Part shown: one piece after another, positions 1-6,915 of the stretch
Layout of the letters: every line of letters begins with the position of its first letter
Position numbering within the stretch: the stretch's first letter is position 1
DNA from: Novosphingobium lindaniclasticum LE124
GTDB taxonomy: Bacteria > Pseudomonadota > Alphaproteobacteria > Sphingomonadales > Sphingomonadaceae
Reading direction: 5' to 3'
Length of the DNA: 64,000 nucleotides
Assembly: GCF_000445125.1 (NCBI RefSeq)
Contig: NZ_ATHL01000127.1
Location: forward strand, 1-64,000
Position numbers and translations under genes: made by a program
The notes under the pieces: model-generated
Databases searched by the model: none
What the model saw: the letters and a program-made list of their open reading frames with translations, nothing else
What the model was told of the DNA's origin: nothing

Positions 1-377
1 CACACGTGCCCCGGATACTCGGGCCGCAGCCGGATGCACGATCCGTCATGGAGCCAGAGCCTTCCGCGCTTCGGCTGCTTTTGCGGCACCTTGAGCCCCT
101 CGCGGCGCCAGATGCGCTCGACCCGCTTACGGTTCACATGCCACCCCGCATCGCGCAGCAGGGCGGTCACCCGGCGATAGCCGTAACGACCATATTGCCG
201 GGCGAGAGCGATGATGTCCTCCGTCAGTGCGGCTTCGTCGTCCGCCCCGCGTGGCGCCTTGCGCTGCGTCGATCGATGCTGCCCGAGCACACGGCACACC
301 CGCCGCTCGGAGACAGCCATGATCCCTCGGATGTGGTCGACACAGCGGCGGCGCCTGGCGGGGCTCAATAGTTTCCC
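1..377 (-). CDS. IS3-family transposase orfB (DDE integrase), partial
   Basis: The minus strand, read in the -1 frame relative to orfA, gives an uninterrupted orfB N-terminus. It starts around GKLLSPARRRRCVDHIRG and continues through VSERRVCRVLGQHRST and YGRYGYRRVTALLRDAGW, the HTH_21 region that precedes the DDE integrase domain in IS3 transposases. The frame runs off the left edge, so the catalytic DDE residues are not in the window. Expression as an OrfAB fusion is inferred from the in-frame G GGA AAC heptamer at 371-377. No internal stop is seen in the part present, so the transposase may be intact. Confidence 0.8.
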
Positions 378-640
378 CGCGCCGCCTCCTGCAGGATCAT
401 TTTATCGAGCGTCAGATCCGACACCGCCTGCCGGAGCCGGGCGTTCTCTCGCTCGAGATCCTTCATCCGCCGTGCCTGATCCATCTTCAGCCCGCCGTAC
501 TCCTTGCGCCAGCGGTAATAGCTCTGTTCGGTGACGCCGATCCGCCGGCAGGCGTCGGCCACCGTCCCGCCCTGCGCCAACACGATCTCCGCCTCACGCA
601 GCTTGCCGATGATCTCCTCAGGCTTGTGCTTCCGAGCCAT
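365..640 (-). CDS. IS3-family transposase orfA (HTH protein)
   Basis: This 91-residue protein starts MARKHKPEEIIGKLREAEIV and contains the helix-turn-helix segment VADACRRIGVTEQSYYRWRKEYGGL (about residues 26-50). A leucine-rich coiled coil follows (LERENARLRQAVSDLTLDKMIL). This is the standard OrfA layout of IS3 elements: OrfA binds the terminal repeats and supplies the N-terminal part of the OrfAB transposase. The ATG at 640 has a strong GGAGG Shine-Dalgarno. The stop at 365-367 lies just past the frameshift heptamer, as expected for programmed frameshifting. The gene appears complete. Confidence 0.92.
   Translation of the reverse strand: MARKHKPEEIIGKLREAEIVLAQGGTVADACRRIGVTEQSYYRWRKEYGGLKMDQARRMKDLERENARLRQAVSDLTLDKMILQEAARGNY
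371..377 (-). other. Programmed -1 frameshift heptamer G GGA AAC
   Basis: The last codons of orfA on the minus strand read CGG GGA AAC TAT TGA. The heptamer G GGA AAC fits the X XXY YYZ rule in the orfA frame. A -1 slip enters the open orfB frame four bases before the orfA stop is decoded. Frameshifting here is inferred from the motif and from the family's known mechanism. Confidence 0.75.
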
Positions 641-703
641 TCCATTCCTCCTTCGTGGTCAAGACTACGATAGTCGATGGGCCACTCAGAAGGGGGCAGA
701 TCA

Positions 704-1294
704 ATTGCCCGGACCCACGCAGCTACTACATCGACGAGATCGAGGAACGGGTGCTCAGTCTTTTGCGGCGTGAACTTCAGCAGCCGAACGCGATCCGCGA
801 CTTCCTCGAAACATACGAGGCGGAAATGAAGCGGCTGCGGATGTCATCAACCACCCAACGGGCATCACTTGAAGCGGAATTGACGAAAGCGTCCGCACGA
901 GCCGAGCGGCTCAATAATCTGCTCATGGATGGCCTTTGCGATCCCGTTCGCACCCAACCGGAACTGCGGGCCACGCTGGCGCATGAACGCGATCTACGGG
1001 AGCGGCTGGCGGCGATAGCAACTCCCAGCGTCGTCGTGCTTCATCCCGGCGCGCGTGAACGCTATCTCACTGCCGTTGCCCGCCTTCATGAAACACTTGG
1101 CGGCGATGGCGAAACCGAAGCAGCCAAGGTAGTGCGCGAGGTGATCGAGAAGGTCGTGCTCCACCCGGCTGGCGCGTCCCGCAACCGACACACGCCGCCG
1201 CCGAAGATCGAGATCATCGGCCGTCTTGAAGCCTTGATCGGCCAGCGCTTCCTGATGCCACCTGCTGTCGGGGGGATGAATGGTAGCGGAGGAG
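704..1294 (+). pseudogene. Large serine recombinase, C-terminal remnant interrupted by the IS3 element
   Basis: From 704 the frame reads NCPDPRSYYIDEIEERVLSLLRREL, then an alpha-helical coiled coil (residues like FLETYEAEMKRLRM, LEAELTKASARAERLNNL) and a short beta segment PKIEIIGRLEALIG. The order matches the end of the zinc-ribbon domain and the coiled-coil C-terminus of the intact recombinase at 37456-39078, where CTNRRTIDSTVLESRVLAGLR occupies the same position. The catalytic N-terminal resolvase domain is absent from the window; only the IS end lies to the left. The frame stays open to 1725, but after about 1294 it runs antisense to the DUF3037 gene and no longer resembles a recombinase. 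It is probably a dead integrase of an older element. Confidence 0.75.
1281..1294 (+). other. Candidate left attachment site (14-base match to the tRNA-overlapping att at 39035)
   Basis: TGGTAGCGGAGGAG here is identical, in the same orientation, to 39035-39048, where it is the complement of the 3' end (acceptor arm and CCA) of a tRNA gene. The distance between the two copies is about 37.7 kb, a normal size for a P2-like prophage. Similarity stops after 14 bases, whereas the right-hand copy continues for about 46 bases of tRNA. It could also be the relic of the older recombinase's own tRNA overlap. The following 1295-1542 holds no gene that I can support. Confidence 0.4.
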
Positions 1295-1542
1295 CGCTCT
1301 GGCTTGGAACAGACCCTTCGTCTCATCCGGCTGTAGCGAAGTTCCAGATTTTACAGCGCAAGGCGGCATCAACAGGGCGCAAAGCCACCGTCAATGCCAA
1401 CGATCCATTTATGAAATTTCAGTTTTTTCAGGGGGCCTCCCGGTCTTATTCTGAACCGGACCAGAACTTGCCATGTGTGCATGCACCCATTTTACGGATG
1501 GGCGGCGTGAGAACGGCCGCCACCCAACCGAAAAGCGCTGAA

Positions 1543-2385
1543 TTATCTGAAGAATGGCTTCGCTTCGACAGAATGCTTGGCGAAGTTGATTACATCCTGA
1601 TTCACATAGCTGCCGTCCCGAACGTCGATCACCTTAAACGGGAGCGCGTCGAGATCTTTCCGCGCCACGTCAAAAGCCTCCATCGTCGAAATGTCAGCCC
1701 CAGCAGGGGGAGGCTCAACCGCTAACAGCACATTTCCTGGCGATATACGACGGCGGTCGAGAAGAAGACCTAATCGCCTGCGCCAATGAGCCCCATGATC
1801 GAGCACGCTCATGGGAGATTTCTGAGAGAACGCCAACGGTTTGATCGCTCTCAACTCCGCGCCTTGATATGCTAGCGGGAAACTTACGGGAACTACATCG
1901 TCATTCAGCTTCACAGACTTAAAGTAATTGATTCCTGCACGACGCAATTCACGCCGAATGTCTTTGACCAAAGACTCCTCGCGTGAATAAGTGACATTTT
2001 CCCTCTTAACAAACCTGTCGTAAAATTTCTCAACTATTTCCTCGAGGTCCATGTCATGTTCGGTAACTCGCGGATTGCTGAACAAAACACTCGATTCGCG
2101 GCGGCGAGTAACATCATTGAATATTGCCAACCCATCCATAGTAGAAAATGTCGGCAGGTATTCGGCGGCCCGACCTAACTCGATTTGCAAGTAAGAAATC
2201 ACGTCATCATATGCATCGTATGCAAGCTGGTCAAAAAATTGACGAATGCGCGTAAACCGACGCGGGGCAAGTTTGTAGCCTATCTTGCCATCCATCACGC
2301 GCGTGACGATAACACCGATATTCGCGAACTCTTCCGTCTCAGCGAATGGCCGAAATCGGATTACGGAATATTTAAAGACGCTCAC
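1543..2385 (-). CDS. DUF3037 domain protein
   Basis: This 280-residue protein starts MSVFKYSVIRFRPFAETEEFANIGVIV, the characteristic opening of DUF3037 proteins (a Y-S-V-I-R strand followed by an E-F-x-N-I-G-V motif). The function of the family is unknown. The start overlaps the stop of the HipA-like gene upstream by four bases (ATGA), so the two are translated together. This neighbour relation recurs in bacteria and suggests that the HipA-like protein and the DUF3037 protein form a functional pair. The region is clearly richer in A+T than the phage genes beside it, which points to separate acquisition. No catalytic motif is visible to me. Confidence 0.8.
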   Translation of the reverse strand: MSVFKYSVIRFRPFAETEEFANIGVIVTRVMDGKIGYKLAPRRFTRIRQFFDQLAYDAYDDVISYLQIELGRAAEYLPTFSTMDGLAIFNDVTRRRESSVLFSNPRVTEHDMDLEEIVEKFYDRFVKRENVTYSREESLVKDIRRELRRAGINYFKSVKLNDDVVPVSFPLAYQGAELRAIKPLAFSQKSPMSVLDHGAHWRRRLGLLLDRRRISPGNVLLAVEPPPAGADISTMEAFDVARKDLDALPFKVIDVRDGSYVNQDVINFAKHSVEAKPFFR

Positions 2386-3116
2386 GCGAGTTCATCCCAA
2401 AATTCATTACCGCTAACGCGGTCAAGCGTTTCTAACGCATGATCGATCAAATCTGGTTCCTGCTCAAGCCACTCATCTGGCAAGCAATCCGCCACGACGT
2501 TCAGTTCGTCTTTAGCACGCAGCATACGCTCCCGAAGGCCGAATGAGAACTCTTTCCGCCGATCTAACGATCGCCATGATTGATGGCCAACATGAAGAGG
2601 TAGATCTGCCACAGCATATGTCGCTGAGAATGCTAAATTATGATCGATTACGACAAGCTCTTTTGTGGCTAAATTGACCAATAGATTAACATTACCACCA
2701 TGGTCTGTCAGTGTCCTGTCGTCATTTCTAATCCAATGATCGAAAACATAGACGCTGGCAAGAAGTGAGGCGGGAAAGTCTTGGCGCATCACAATCAGAA
2801 AATCGCTGATCGGCTCTTTCCATAAGGAGGCGAAGCTTGGCTCACTGCCGATTCGACGGACGGTCGCATCGTAAGCACCTTGAGCAACCATTGCAGGTGA
2901 CAGCGATGCGATTGCGAAGTCGGGTATTGGGAGACCGATTGAGCGCCCAAGGACTGCACAGAGAACCTCAGAAATTTTACCCCGAGCAAGCGCTCCCTTG
3001 CCTTTCACACAATACGTATTGTCATCATCGAGCACGCATAAAACAGGCTCGGTCATGCCGCTCTCAATGGGCCGGACAATCTCCGTGATGCGGTGATGAT
3101 CTAAATCGAGGCTCAT
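2382..3116 (-). CDS. HipA-like kinase (HipA_2 type)
   Basis: This 244-residue protein has the kinase motifs of the HipA superfamily. VFDHWIRNDDRTLTDHGGN around residues 124-142 gives the N-D-x-R catalytic segment, followed by NVNLLVN. VVIDHNLAFS around residues 155-164 supplies the metal-binding D158. It is much shorter than classical HipA toxins (about 440 residues), and no HipB-like antitoxin gene is adjacent; instead it is coupled to a DUF3037 gene by a 4-base overlap. The family is expected to phosphorylate a protein or small-molecule target, but the substrate is unknown. It may act as a toxin, a persistence factor or a defence effector; the sequence alone does not decide this. Confidence 0.78.
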   Translation of the reverse strand: MSLDLDHHRITEIVRPIESGMTEPVLCVLDDDNTYCVKGKGALARGKISEVLCAVLGRSIGLPIPDFAIASLSPAMVAQGAYDATVRRIGSEPSFASLWKEPISDFLIVMRQDFPASLLASVYVFDHWIRNDDRTLTDHGGNVNLLVNLATKELVVIDHNLAFSATYAVADLPLHVGHQSWRSLDRRKEFSFGLRERMLRAKDELNVVADCLPDEWLEQEPDLIDHALETLDRVSGNEFWDELA

Positions 3117-3217
3117 TAGGCCTCGCTAGCATCGATTGATACGGTCCGGGAGGTCTCATGCCATCTAAATAGGATTTTGTTCTTCGAGCTTGACGTGGGG
3201 GGGGTGCCGGAAAAAAC

Positions 3218-3459
3218 GTAACATACGTAACCTTGGCGCAAATCCGCCGTTTTTCGCGTAACCGAAAGCGTAACATCAAGGTAACGAGATTACATTTTCA
3301 GAATGTAACTTTTAGGATCACGAAACCCTAGGATTTCTGCGGCTGTTACATTTTCAGGCGGGAAAGGTTGCAGCCGATTACACCGCCGACGTAATCCGAA
3401 AAACGCCGGCTTTCTGCGGGTTTCAGGCCGGAGTATCGTTCGCGATTACAGATGTTACG
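3218..3459. repeat. Intergenic cluster of GTAAC/GTTAC/ATTACA motifs
   Basis: The gene-free stretch 3117-3476 contains GTAAC at 3218, 3227, 3258, 3270, 3281 and 3305. GTTACA occurs at 3345, further ATTACA and GTAAT motifs at 3289, 3378, 3391 and 3446, and a final GTTAC at 3454. A 12-base element TTACATTTTCAG occurs twice (about 3290 and 3346). Spacing is irregular, so it is neither a CRISPR array nor a regular iteron array. It could be a binding platform for a DNA-binding protein, or the decayed 3' end of a gene coding for repeated Val-Thr, which would also produce GTNAC repeats. Confidence 0.6.
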
Positions 3460-3476
3460 CTTTCCCGCCCCCTCCC

Positions 3477-3713
3477 TCAGCAGTCCACGCCTCCAACAAG
3501 CATTTTCTCGATCGACGACCGCTTCTTGATAGGCATGTCAGCTGCATCAAAGTGCATCAGCCCCCGCCCCCTCGCCATCGCCACCCGGCCTAGGAAGCCA
3601 GCCATTTTCCCAGCTGCGCCGATGTGCATCAAAACCGACACGAAAAGTGCGCGGGCGAGGCGGGGGGAAAAGCGCGCTTTGAGGGGGTGCCACTCCGTGT
3701 CGCGGCCGCGCAA
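3477..3713 (-). CDS. Possible small protein, function unknown
   Basis: From a TTG at 3713, preceded by GAGG at eight bases, a 78-residue protein can be read. It contains the segment LARALFVSVLMHIGAAGKMAGFLGR and then a basic C-terminus (ADMPIKKRSSIEKMLVGG). Composition looks protein-like and helical, and the frame is not antisense to another gene, but codon bias in this GC-rich DNA opens many spurious frames. I do not recognise the protein. It would be transcribed divergently from the SRAP gene at 3794. The longer upstream extension of this frame overlaps that gene and is rejected. Confidence 0.35.
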   Translation of the reverse strand: MRGRDTEWHPLKARFSPRLARALFVSVLMHIGAAGKMAGFLGRVAMARGRGLMHFDAADMPIKKRSSIEKMLVGGVDC

Positions 3714-3793
3714 TATTGTTACCTCACCGAAGCTGCGAGGTCGAACAGCGTCGGACGATTGACGGGTCGTCGAGCCGGGCGCACGATGCCCAC

Positions 3794-4447
3794 ATGTGCA
3801 ACTTGTACCGGATGACAGCGCCTGCGGAGGCGGTCGCGGGATTGTTCCGAGCGAGTACCGGAACCGCGCCGAACTTCGCGGCCGAGGTCTACCCCGGCTA
3901 TCCCGGCCTTGTCGTTGCCGATGGCGCAATCCGAGCCATGAACTGGGGTTTCCCCCTCGTGCTCAAGAGCAAGAAGACCGGCGCGCCGCTCAAGCCAAAG
4001 CCGGTGAACAACACCCGCGAGGACAAGCTGCACACCGGCTTCTGGATCGACAGCTTCCGCAAACGGCGGTGCCTGATCCCTGTCACCGCCTGGGCAGAGG
4101 CCGAGGGCACGAAAGGCGCGATGACGCGGACGTGGTACTCGCTGCCCGATCAGGATCTATTCGCCGTCGCGGGCGTGTGGCGCCCTACCGCCGAGTGGGG
4201 CGACGCCTACTCCATGGTCATGGTGGATGGATGCGAGCAGATGGCCGACGTGCATGACCGCATGCCGACCATTCTCGCCCGAGAGAATTGGGAACGCTGG
4301 ACAAACGGCGATCCGGACGAGGCCTTCGCGCTGTGCCGCATCTATGACGCCCCGCTGGTGGTCGATCGCACGGACGATCCTTGGTTCAAGAGAGCCAGCC
4401 CACCACCTGCCCCACAAACGCCGTCGCCATCAGCAACGCTACTATGA
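3794..4447 (+). CDS. SRAP-domain protein (HMCES/YedK family), first copy
   Basis: This 217-residue SOS-response-associated peptidase-fold protein forms a covalent thiazolidine link with abasic sites in single-stranded DNA through the N-terminal cysteine. The start is fixed at 3794 because Cys2 (MCNLYR) must become the N-terminus. Other family residues are present: N72/N73 in VNNTRED, E102 in the AWAEAEG segment, and H154 in DVHDRMPTIL. A second copy of the same length and about two-thirds identity sits at 40843-41496 in the other prophage. The neighbours here, YozE-like and zinc-binding genes, also recur there. Its likely role is protection or repair of damaged phage or host DNA. Confidence 0.92.
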   Translation: MCNLYRMTAPAEAVAGLFRASTGTAPNFAAEVYPGYPGLVVADGAIRAMNWGFPLVLKSKKTGAPLKPKPVNNTREDKLHTGFWIDSFRKRRCLIPVTAWAEAEGTKGAMTRTWYSLPDQDLFAVAGVWRPTAEWGDAYSMVMVDGCEQMADVHDRMPTILARENWERWTNGDPDEAFALCRIYDAPLVVDRTDDPWFKRASPPPAPQTPSPSATLL

Positions 4448-4545
4448 TCATCTCGGCCTGTTTCAGCATTGGCCGCTGATCGTCTGCGATCGGCCGGTAG
4501 GCAACGCCGGATGGATCCATGCTGGACCCAACAACCGGACGCGCC

Positions 4546-4926
4546 TCAATAGCTCAGCCAATCGAGTTCCGCCTCGTCCAACGCCTCGAACATATCGCCT
4601 TCCGCCTGGCCGACACGCAGGCGCTGACGGACTGCCTCAGGATCACCGTCCTTGGGAAAGCCGCGATCGGCCATGGCACACTTGGCCAGTTCGCCGACCA
4701 GCCCTCCGCGCCCAACCTGCATGAGCAACCAGCGGCCGAATGCCCCGCGCTCTGCGGGCGATGCCGTGCGCCCACTTGGCCGCAGGCGCGGATCGGGTGG
4801 TGCAGGCACGAAAGCCCGGTAATCTGGCCCTTTCGTGAAATCGAGAAAGGAGCCCCTGCCCCCGGCGATCCTGCTGACTTCCCTACGTAAGTCGTCGAGC
4901 GTTGGCGTGGTGGGCTTCTGTTCCAT
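4546..4926 (-). CDS. YozE-SAM-like protein, first copy
   Basis: This 126-residue protein has a YozE_SAM_like C-terminal half (about residues 62-126): GAFGRWLLMQ, then LVGELAKCAMADRGFPKDGD and EGDMFEALDEAELDWLSY. Family members have the same F-x-x-W-L, D-x-x-F-P and terminal aromatic pattern. The N-terminal half (DDLRREVSRIAGG) is shared only with the homologue at 41932-42297, which is about 60% identical. It is convergent with the SRAP gene and divergent from the small gene at 5024. A LexA-type box (4967-4981) lies 41 bases before its start. The function of the family is unknown; the SAM-like fold suggests protein or nucleic-acid binding. Confidence 0.75.
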   Translation of the reverse strand: MEQKPTTPTLDDLRREVSRIAGGRGSFLDFTKGPDYRAFVPAPPDPRLRPSGRTASPAERGAFGRWLLMQVGRGGLVGELAKCAMADRGFPKDGDPEAVRQRLRVGQAEGDMFEALDEAELDWLSY

Positions 4927-4966
4927 GGCAATCCTCGCTGTCGAATCGGTAGCGGAAGCCTATCAT

Positions 4967-4981
4967 GTTCTCTATATGTTC
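4967..4981 (+). promoter_or_regulatory. Candidate LexA (SOS) box GTTC-N7-GTTC
   Basis: GTTC TCTATAT GTTC matches the alphaproteobacterial LexA operator, a direct repeat GTTC with seven bases between copies. It lies between two divergent genes, 41 bases from the YozE-like start (4926) and 43 bases from the small-gene start (5024). An equivalent box lies 43 bases before the homologous cassette at 41669. Chance would give roughly one or two such matches in 64 kb, so the shared position is the stronger argument. Confidence 0.7.
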
Positions 4982-5023
4982 GCACCATGAGTCGGCGCTT
5001 GCGAGCGCGCAGGAGGACAACAG

Positions 5024-5197
5024 ATGGAACAAATCAAGGAAATCCGCCGGGCGGTGGCGAAGGCGCTGGAGACACGAGGTCTCGATAACCGGGAGTTCCT
5101 GCGGCAGATCCGCGCAGGAGAGCAGGACGACGGCCCTTACATGACCGGCGCGCTCGCCTGTGCTGCGATGATGACGAAGCAGCCCGCGCGCAGCTGA
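5024..5197 (+). CDS. Small protein of the SRAP cassette, function unknown
   Basis: This 57-residue reading frame starts MEQIKEIRRAVAKALETRG and ends MMTKQPARS. It has a perfect AGGAGG Shine-Dalgarno seven bases before the ATG. The first 30 residues are predicted helical and charged. It sits directly behind a candidate LexA box and four bases before the zinc-protein gene, which implies one SOS-controlled transcript. The second cassette has a different small protein (83 residues) at the corresponding place, and I see no similarity between them. Not recognised. Confidence 0.6.
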   Translation: MEQIKEIRRAVAKALETRGLDNREFLRQIRAGEQDDGPYMTGALACAAMMTKQPARS

Positions 5198-5201
5198 TGC
5201 C

Positions 5202-5522
5202 GTGCGCTATGTAGATGGCCTGCGGATCCCAACGCTGCTTTTCGAGGCCGCTGCCTGGCAATACTCGATCAAGGTTACATGCGCGTGCGGACGATCGGCG
5301 GTCTTCGATCCCCACGCGCTGTGGCATCGGTTCCAGCGCTCCCGGTGGGACGAGACCTTCGCTAAGGCGCGCGATCGCTTCTATTGCCGTGAGTGCTGGC
5401 GCACAAAATGCCGCAAGCTGCGGCCGGTGAAGTTCGAGACCTGCCGCGAAGAGCCGACCGTGCGCCTGCCGATGCCGGACGAGCGGGAATGGAAACGCGC
5501 GATCAATCGATTCCGAGGGTAG
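5202..5522 (+). CDS. CxC...CxxC zinc-binding protein of the SRAP cassette, first copy
   Basis: This 106-residue protein carries two cysteine pairs, CACG around residues 27-30 and CREC around 61-64. Between them lies a conserved core FDPHALWHRF-x-RSRWDETF. The homologue at 42323-42664 has CRCG, FDPWGLWYHF, RRRWDGEF and CRVC at the same spacing. Together they look like a zinc ribbon. The C-terminus PMPDEREWKRAINRFRG is also conserved (PRPPEHEWKRVVNRTRC). The start is a GTG four bases after the preceding stop. It belongs to no family I can name; binding of DNA, RNA or a protein partner is plausible. Confidence 0.7.
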   Translation: MRYVDGLRIPTLLFEAAAWQYSIKVTCACGRSAVFDPHALWHRFQRSRWDETFAKARDRFYCRECWRTKCRKLRPVKFETCREEPTVRLPMPDEREWKRAINRFRG

Positions 5523-5529
5523 GCACGTC

Positions 5530-5820
5530 TCAGGCTTGGGTCATGATCGCGGCCAGCCCGCAAGTCACCGCGATCGGACCAATCCAGTCGAGCCATTGAT
5601 CGAGTTTCGGCCAAACACGCATATCGAATACACCCCACCATGGCAGGTTCCGGCGAAGGCCGCCGCCGAACCGCTCGATCCAGCGGTACTCCGCCTGCGC
5701 AGCTTCCCGCCCGATGAAGTAGGCCGACGCAATCAAGGCACCGGCCCACCAATTATGAAATGCCAGACCGATCGCCACCTGAAGAACCAGCGCCATGGCT
5801 GGGTGCTGAAGATATTGCAT
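5530..5820 (-). CDS. Small membrane protein downstream of the portal gene
   Basis: This 96-residue protein starts MQYLQHPAMALVLQVAIGLAFHNW and has two or three hydrophobic segments: about residues 8-34, and near the C-terminus IGPIAVTCGLAAIM. They are separated by an amphipathic stretch (EYRWIERFGGGLRRNLPWW). It follows the portal gene by 40 bases on the same strand, so it is probably the last gene of the leftward P-Q operon. P2 itself has no gene here. It could serve in lysis or superinfection exclusion; I do not recognise a named family. Confidence 0.65.
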   Translation of the reverse strand: MQYLQHPAMALVLQVAIGLAFHNWWAGALIASAYFIGREAAQAEYRWIERFGGGLRRNLPWWGVFDMRVWPKLDQWLDWIGPIAVTCGLAAIMTQA

Positions 5821-5859
5821 GATGGCATAACCTGTCGAAGAGCAGGAGGATCCGGGCGA

Positions 5860-6915
5860 TCAGGCGACTGCCTTCACCCGCTTCCTAAAGCGCACGACCT
5901 CGGCGCCCACGGCATCGTTCAATTCCAGAAACACCGACTGCAGCGGCTCGATCTCCAGTTCGAAGAACGCATCGGTCGCCTTCGTCACATCCCCGAAGCC
6001 CCCGGCATTGGCGGGCACAATGCCCAGCAGCTGGGGCGGCACTCGGTGCGCGGCCAGTACGTCGTCGCGCGTCGTGTTCTTGATCCCGAGAAACTCGTCC
6101 TTTGCGCCCGCCTCCGCAATCGACTTGATCTGGATCCCGGTATCCTTGCCGTTCGGCGAGTGGACGAACAGGTTTCGGAAATTCCCCGGCCCCTTCGATC
6201 GCTTCAGGGCATCGCGCATCTTGTCGACGTCGCCATCGGCAAACTCGCCGGTCACGTACATGATGTAGCCCGCGTGACTGCCGTTCTCGTAATAGCGACG
6301 GCGGAACAGCGTCGCGTTCTCGTTCAGCAGCGCCGACTGCAAGGCCGAGAGGTATTCCGGCAGGCCGTAAATTTCCTGATTCACGTCCGGCGCGATCAGC
6401 TGGTGAACCGTGCCCGGCGCGAACTCGACCTCGGGCTGATGGCCAGGCACCCACCAGAAATGCCCCGGCTCGACGCCGCGCCGGGTGTACTTGGCAAGCG
6501 CGTGGTCGAGTCGCAGCAGCCCGCCCAGGCGGTTGCGGGCCTCCTGCGCATAGGCGTTGCCCATCACCAGATAGTCCTGCGCCATGCCCTTGAATGCCGC
6601 GCGGCTGAGCCACTGGGTCGGTTCGAGGCTGGCGGCCAGCATGTTGCGCTTGAGGATGATCGCGCTGGAATGGTGCGGCGAGGCGCGGAACGCGCGGGCA
6701 AGGCCATGCAACGAGATCGGCGGCTCGTACCACCGCTGGTTGTGGTAGCATTCCAGCATGTCGAGCATCGTCGCCCGGCTGAGCACCGGCTCGGGATCCC
6801 CGAAGGTGAAGGCCTGCAATTCGCCGCGGTTGTCGTTGGCGGAGACGATCGCGCCTTGCGATGCCTCCGCCACTTCCTGTCGGCTCATATGGCGGGCACG
6901 GTTACGCTTGCTCAT
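5860..6915 (-). CDS. Q: P2-like portal protein (gpQ)
   Basis: This 351-residue protein belongs to the PBSX/P2 portal family. The sequence shows the typical core LYDPIS-like motif here as WYEPPISLHGLARAF (about residues 62-76), then the segments LVMGNAYAQ and HRVPPQLLGIVPANAGGFGD, the last being strongly conserved in gpQ proteins. The portal ring occupies the unique capsid vertex through which DNA enters and where the tail attaches. It is the second gene of the leftward operon, overlapping the terminase stop by four bases (6912-6915). Length and order match P2 Q. The protein looks complete. Confidence 0.95.
   Translation of the reverse strand: MSKRNRARHMSRQEVAEASQGAIVSANDNRGELQAFTFGDPEPVLSRATMLDMLECYHNQRWYEPPISLHGLARAFRASPHHSSAIILKRNMLAASLEPTQWLSRAAFKGMAQDYLVMGNAYAQEARNRLGGLLRLDHALAKYTRRGVEPGHFWWVPGHQPEVEFAPGTVHQLIAPDVNQEIYGLPEYLSALQSALLNENATLFRRRYYENGSHAGYIMYVTGEFADGDVDKMRDALKRSKGPGNFRNLFVHSPNGKDTGIQIKSIAEAGAKDEFLGIKNTTRDDVLAAHRVPPQLLGIVPANAGGFGDVTKATDAFFELEIEPLQSVFLELNDAVGAEVVRFRKRVKAVA

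Larger units (their letters stand above)
1..703 (-). mobile_element. IS3-family insertion sequence, one end
   Basis: This is the orfA-proximal end of an IS3-family element; the rest lies left of the window. The outer end is placed at 701-703 because the minus strand there begins TGATCTGCCCCCTTCTGAG, a terminal-repeat sequence of the type seen in this family, 60 bases upstream of orfA. Immediately outside, the reading frame of a serine recombinase resumes in mid-protein, so the element sits inside that gene. The target duplication cannot be checked because the other end is missing. Confidence 0.85.

Noticed and set aside
1295..1725. Continuation of the recombinase frame
   Set aside because: Beyond 1294 it loses recombinase similarity and runs antisense to the DUF3037 gene.
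3218..3459. GTAAC motif cluster as CRISPR or iteron origin
   Set aside because: Unit length and spacing are irregular and there is no spacer structure or replication initiator gene beside it.
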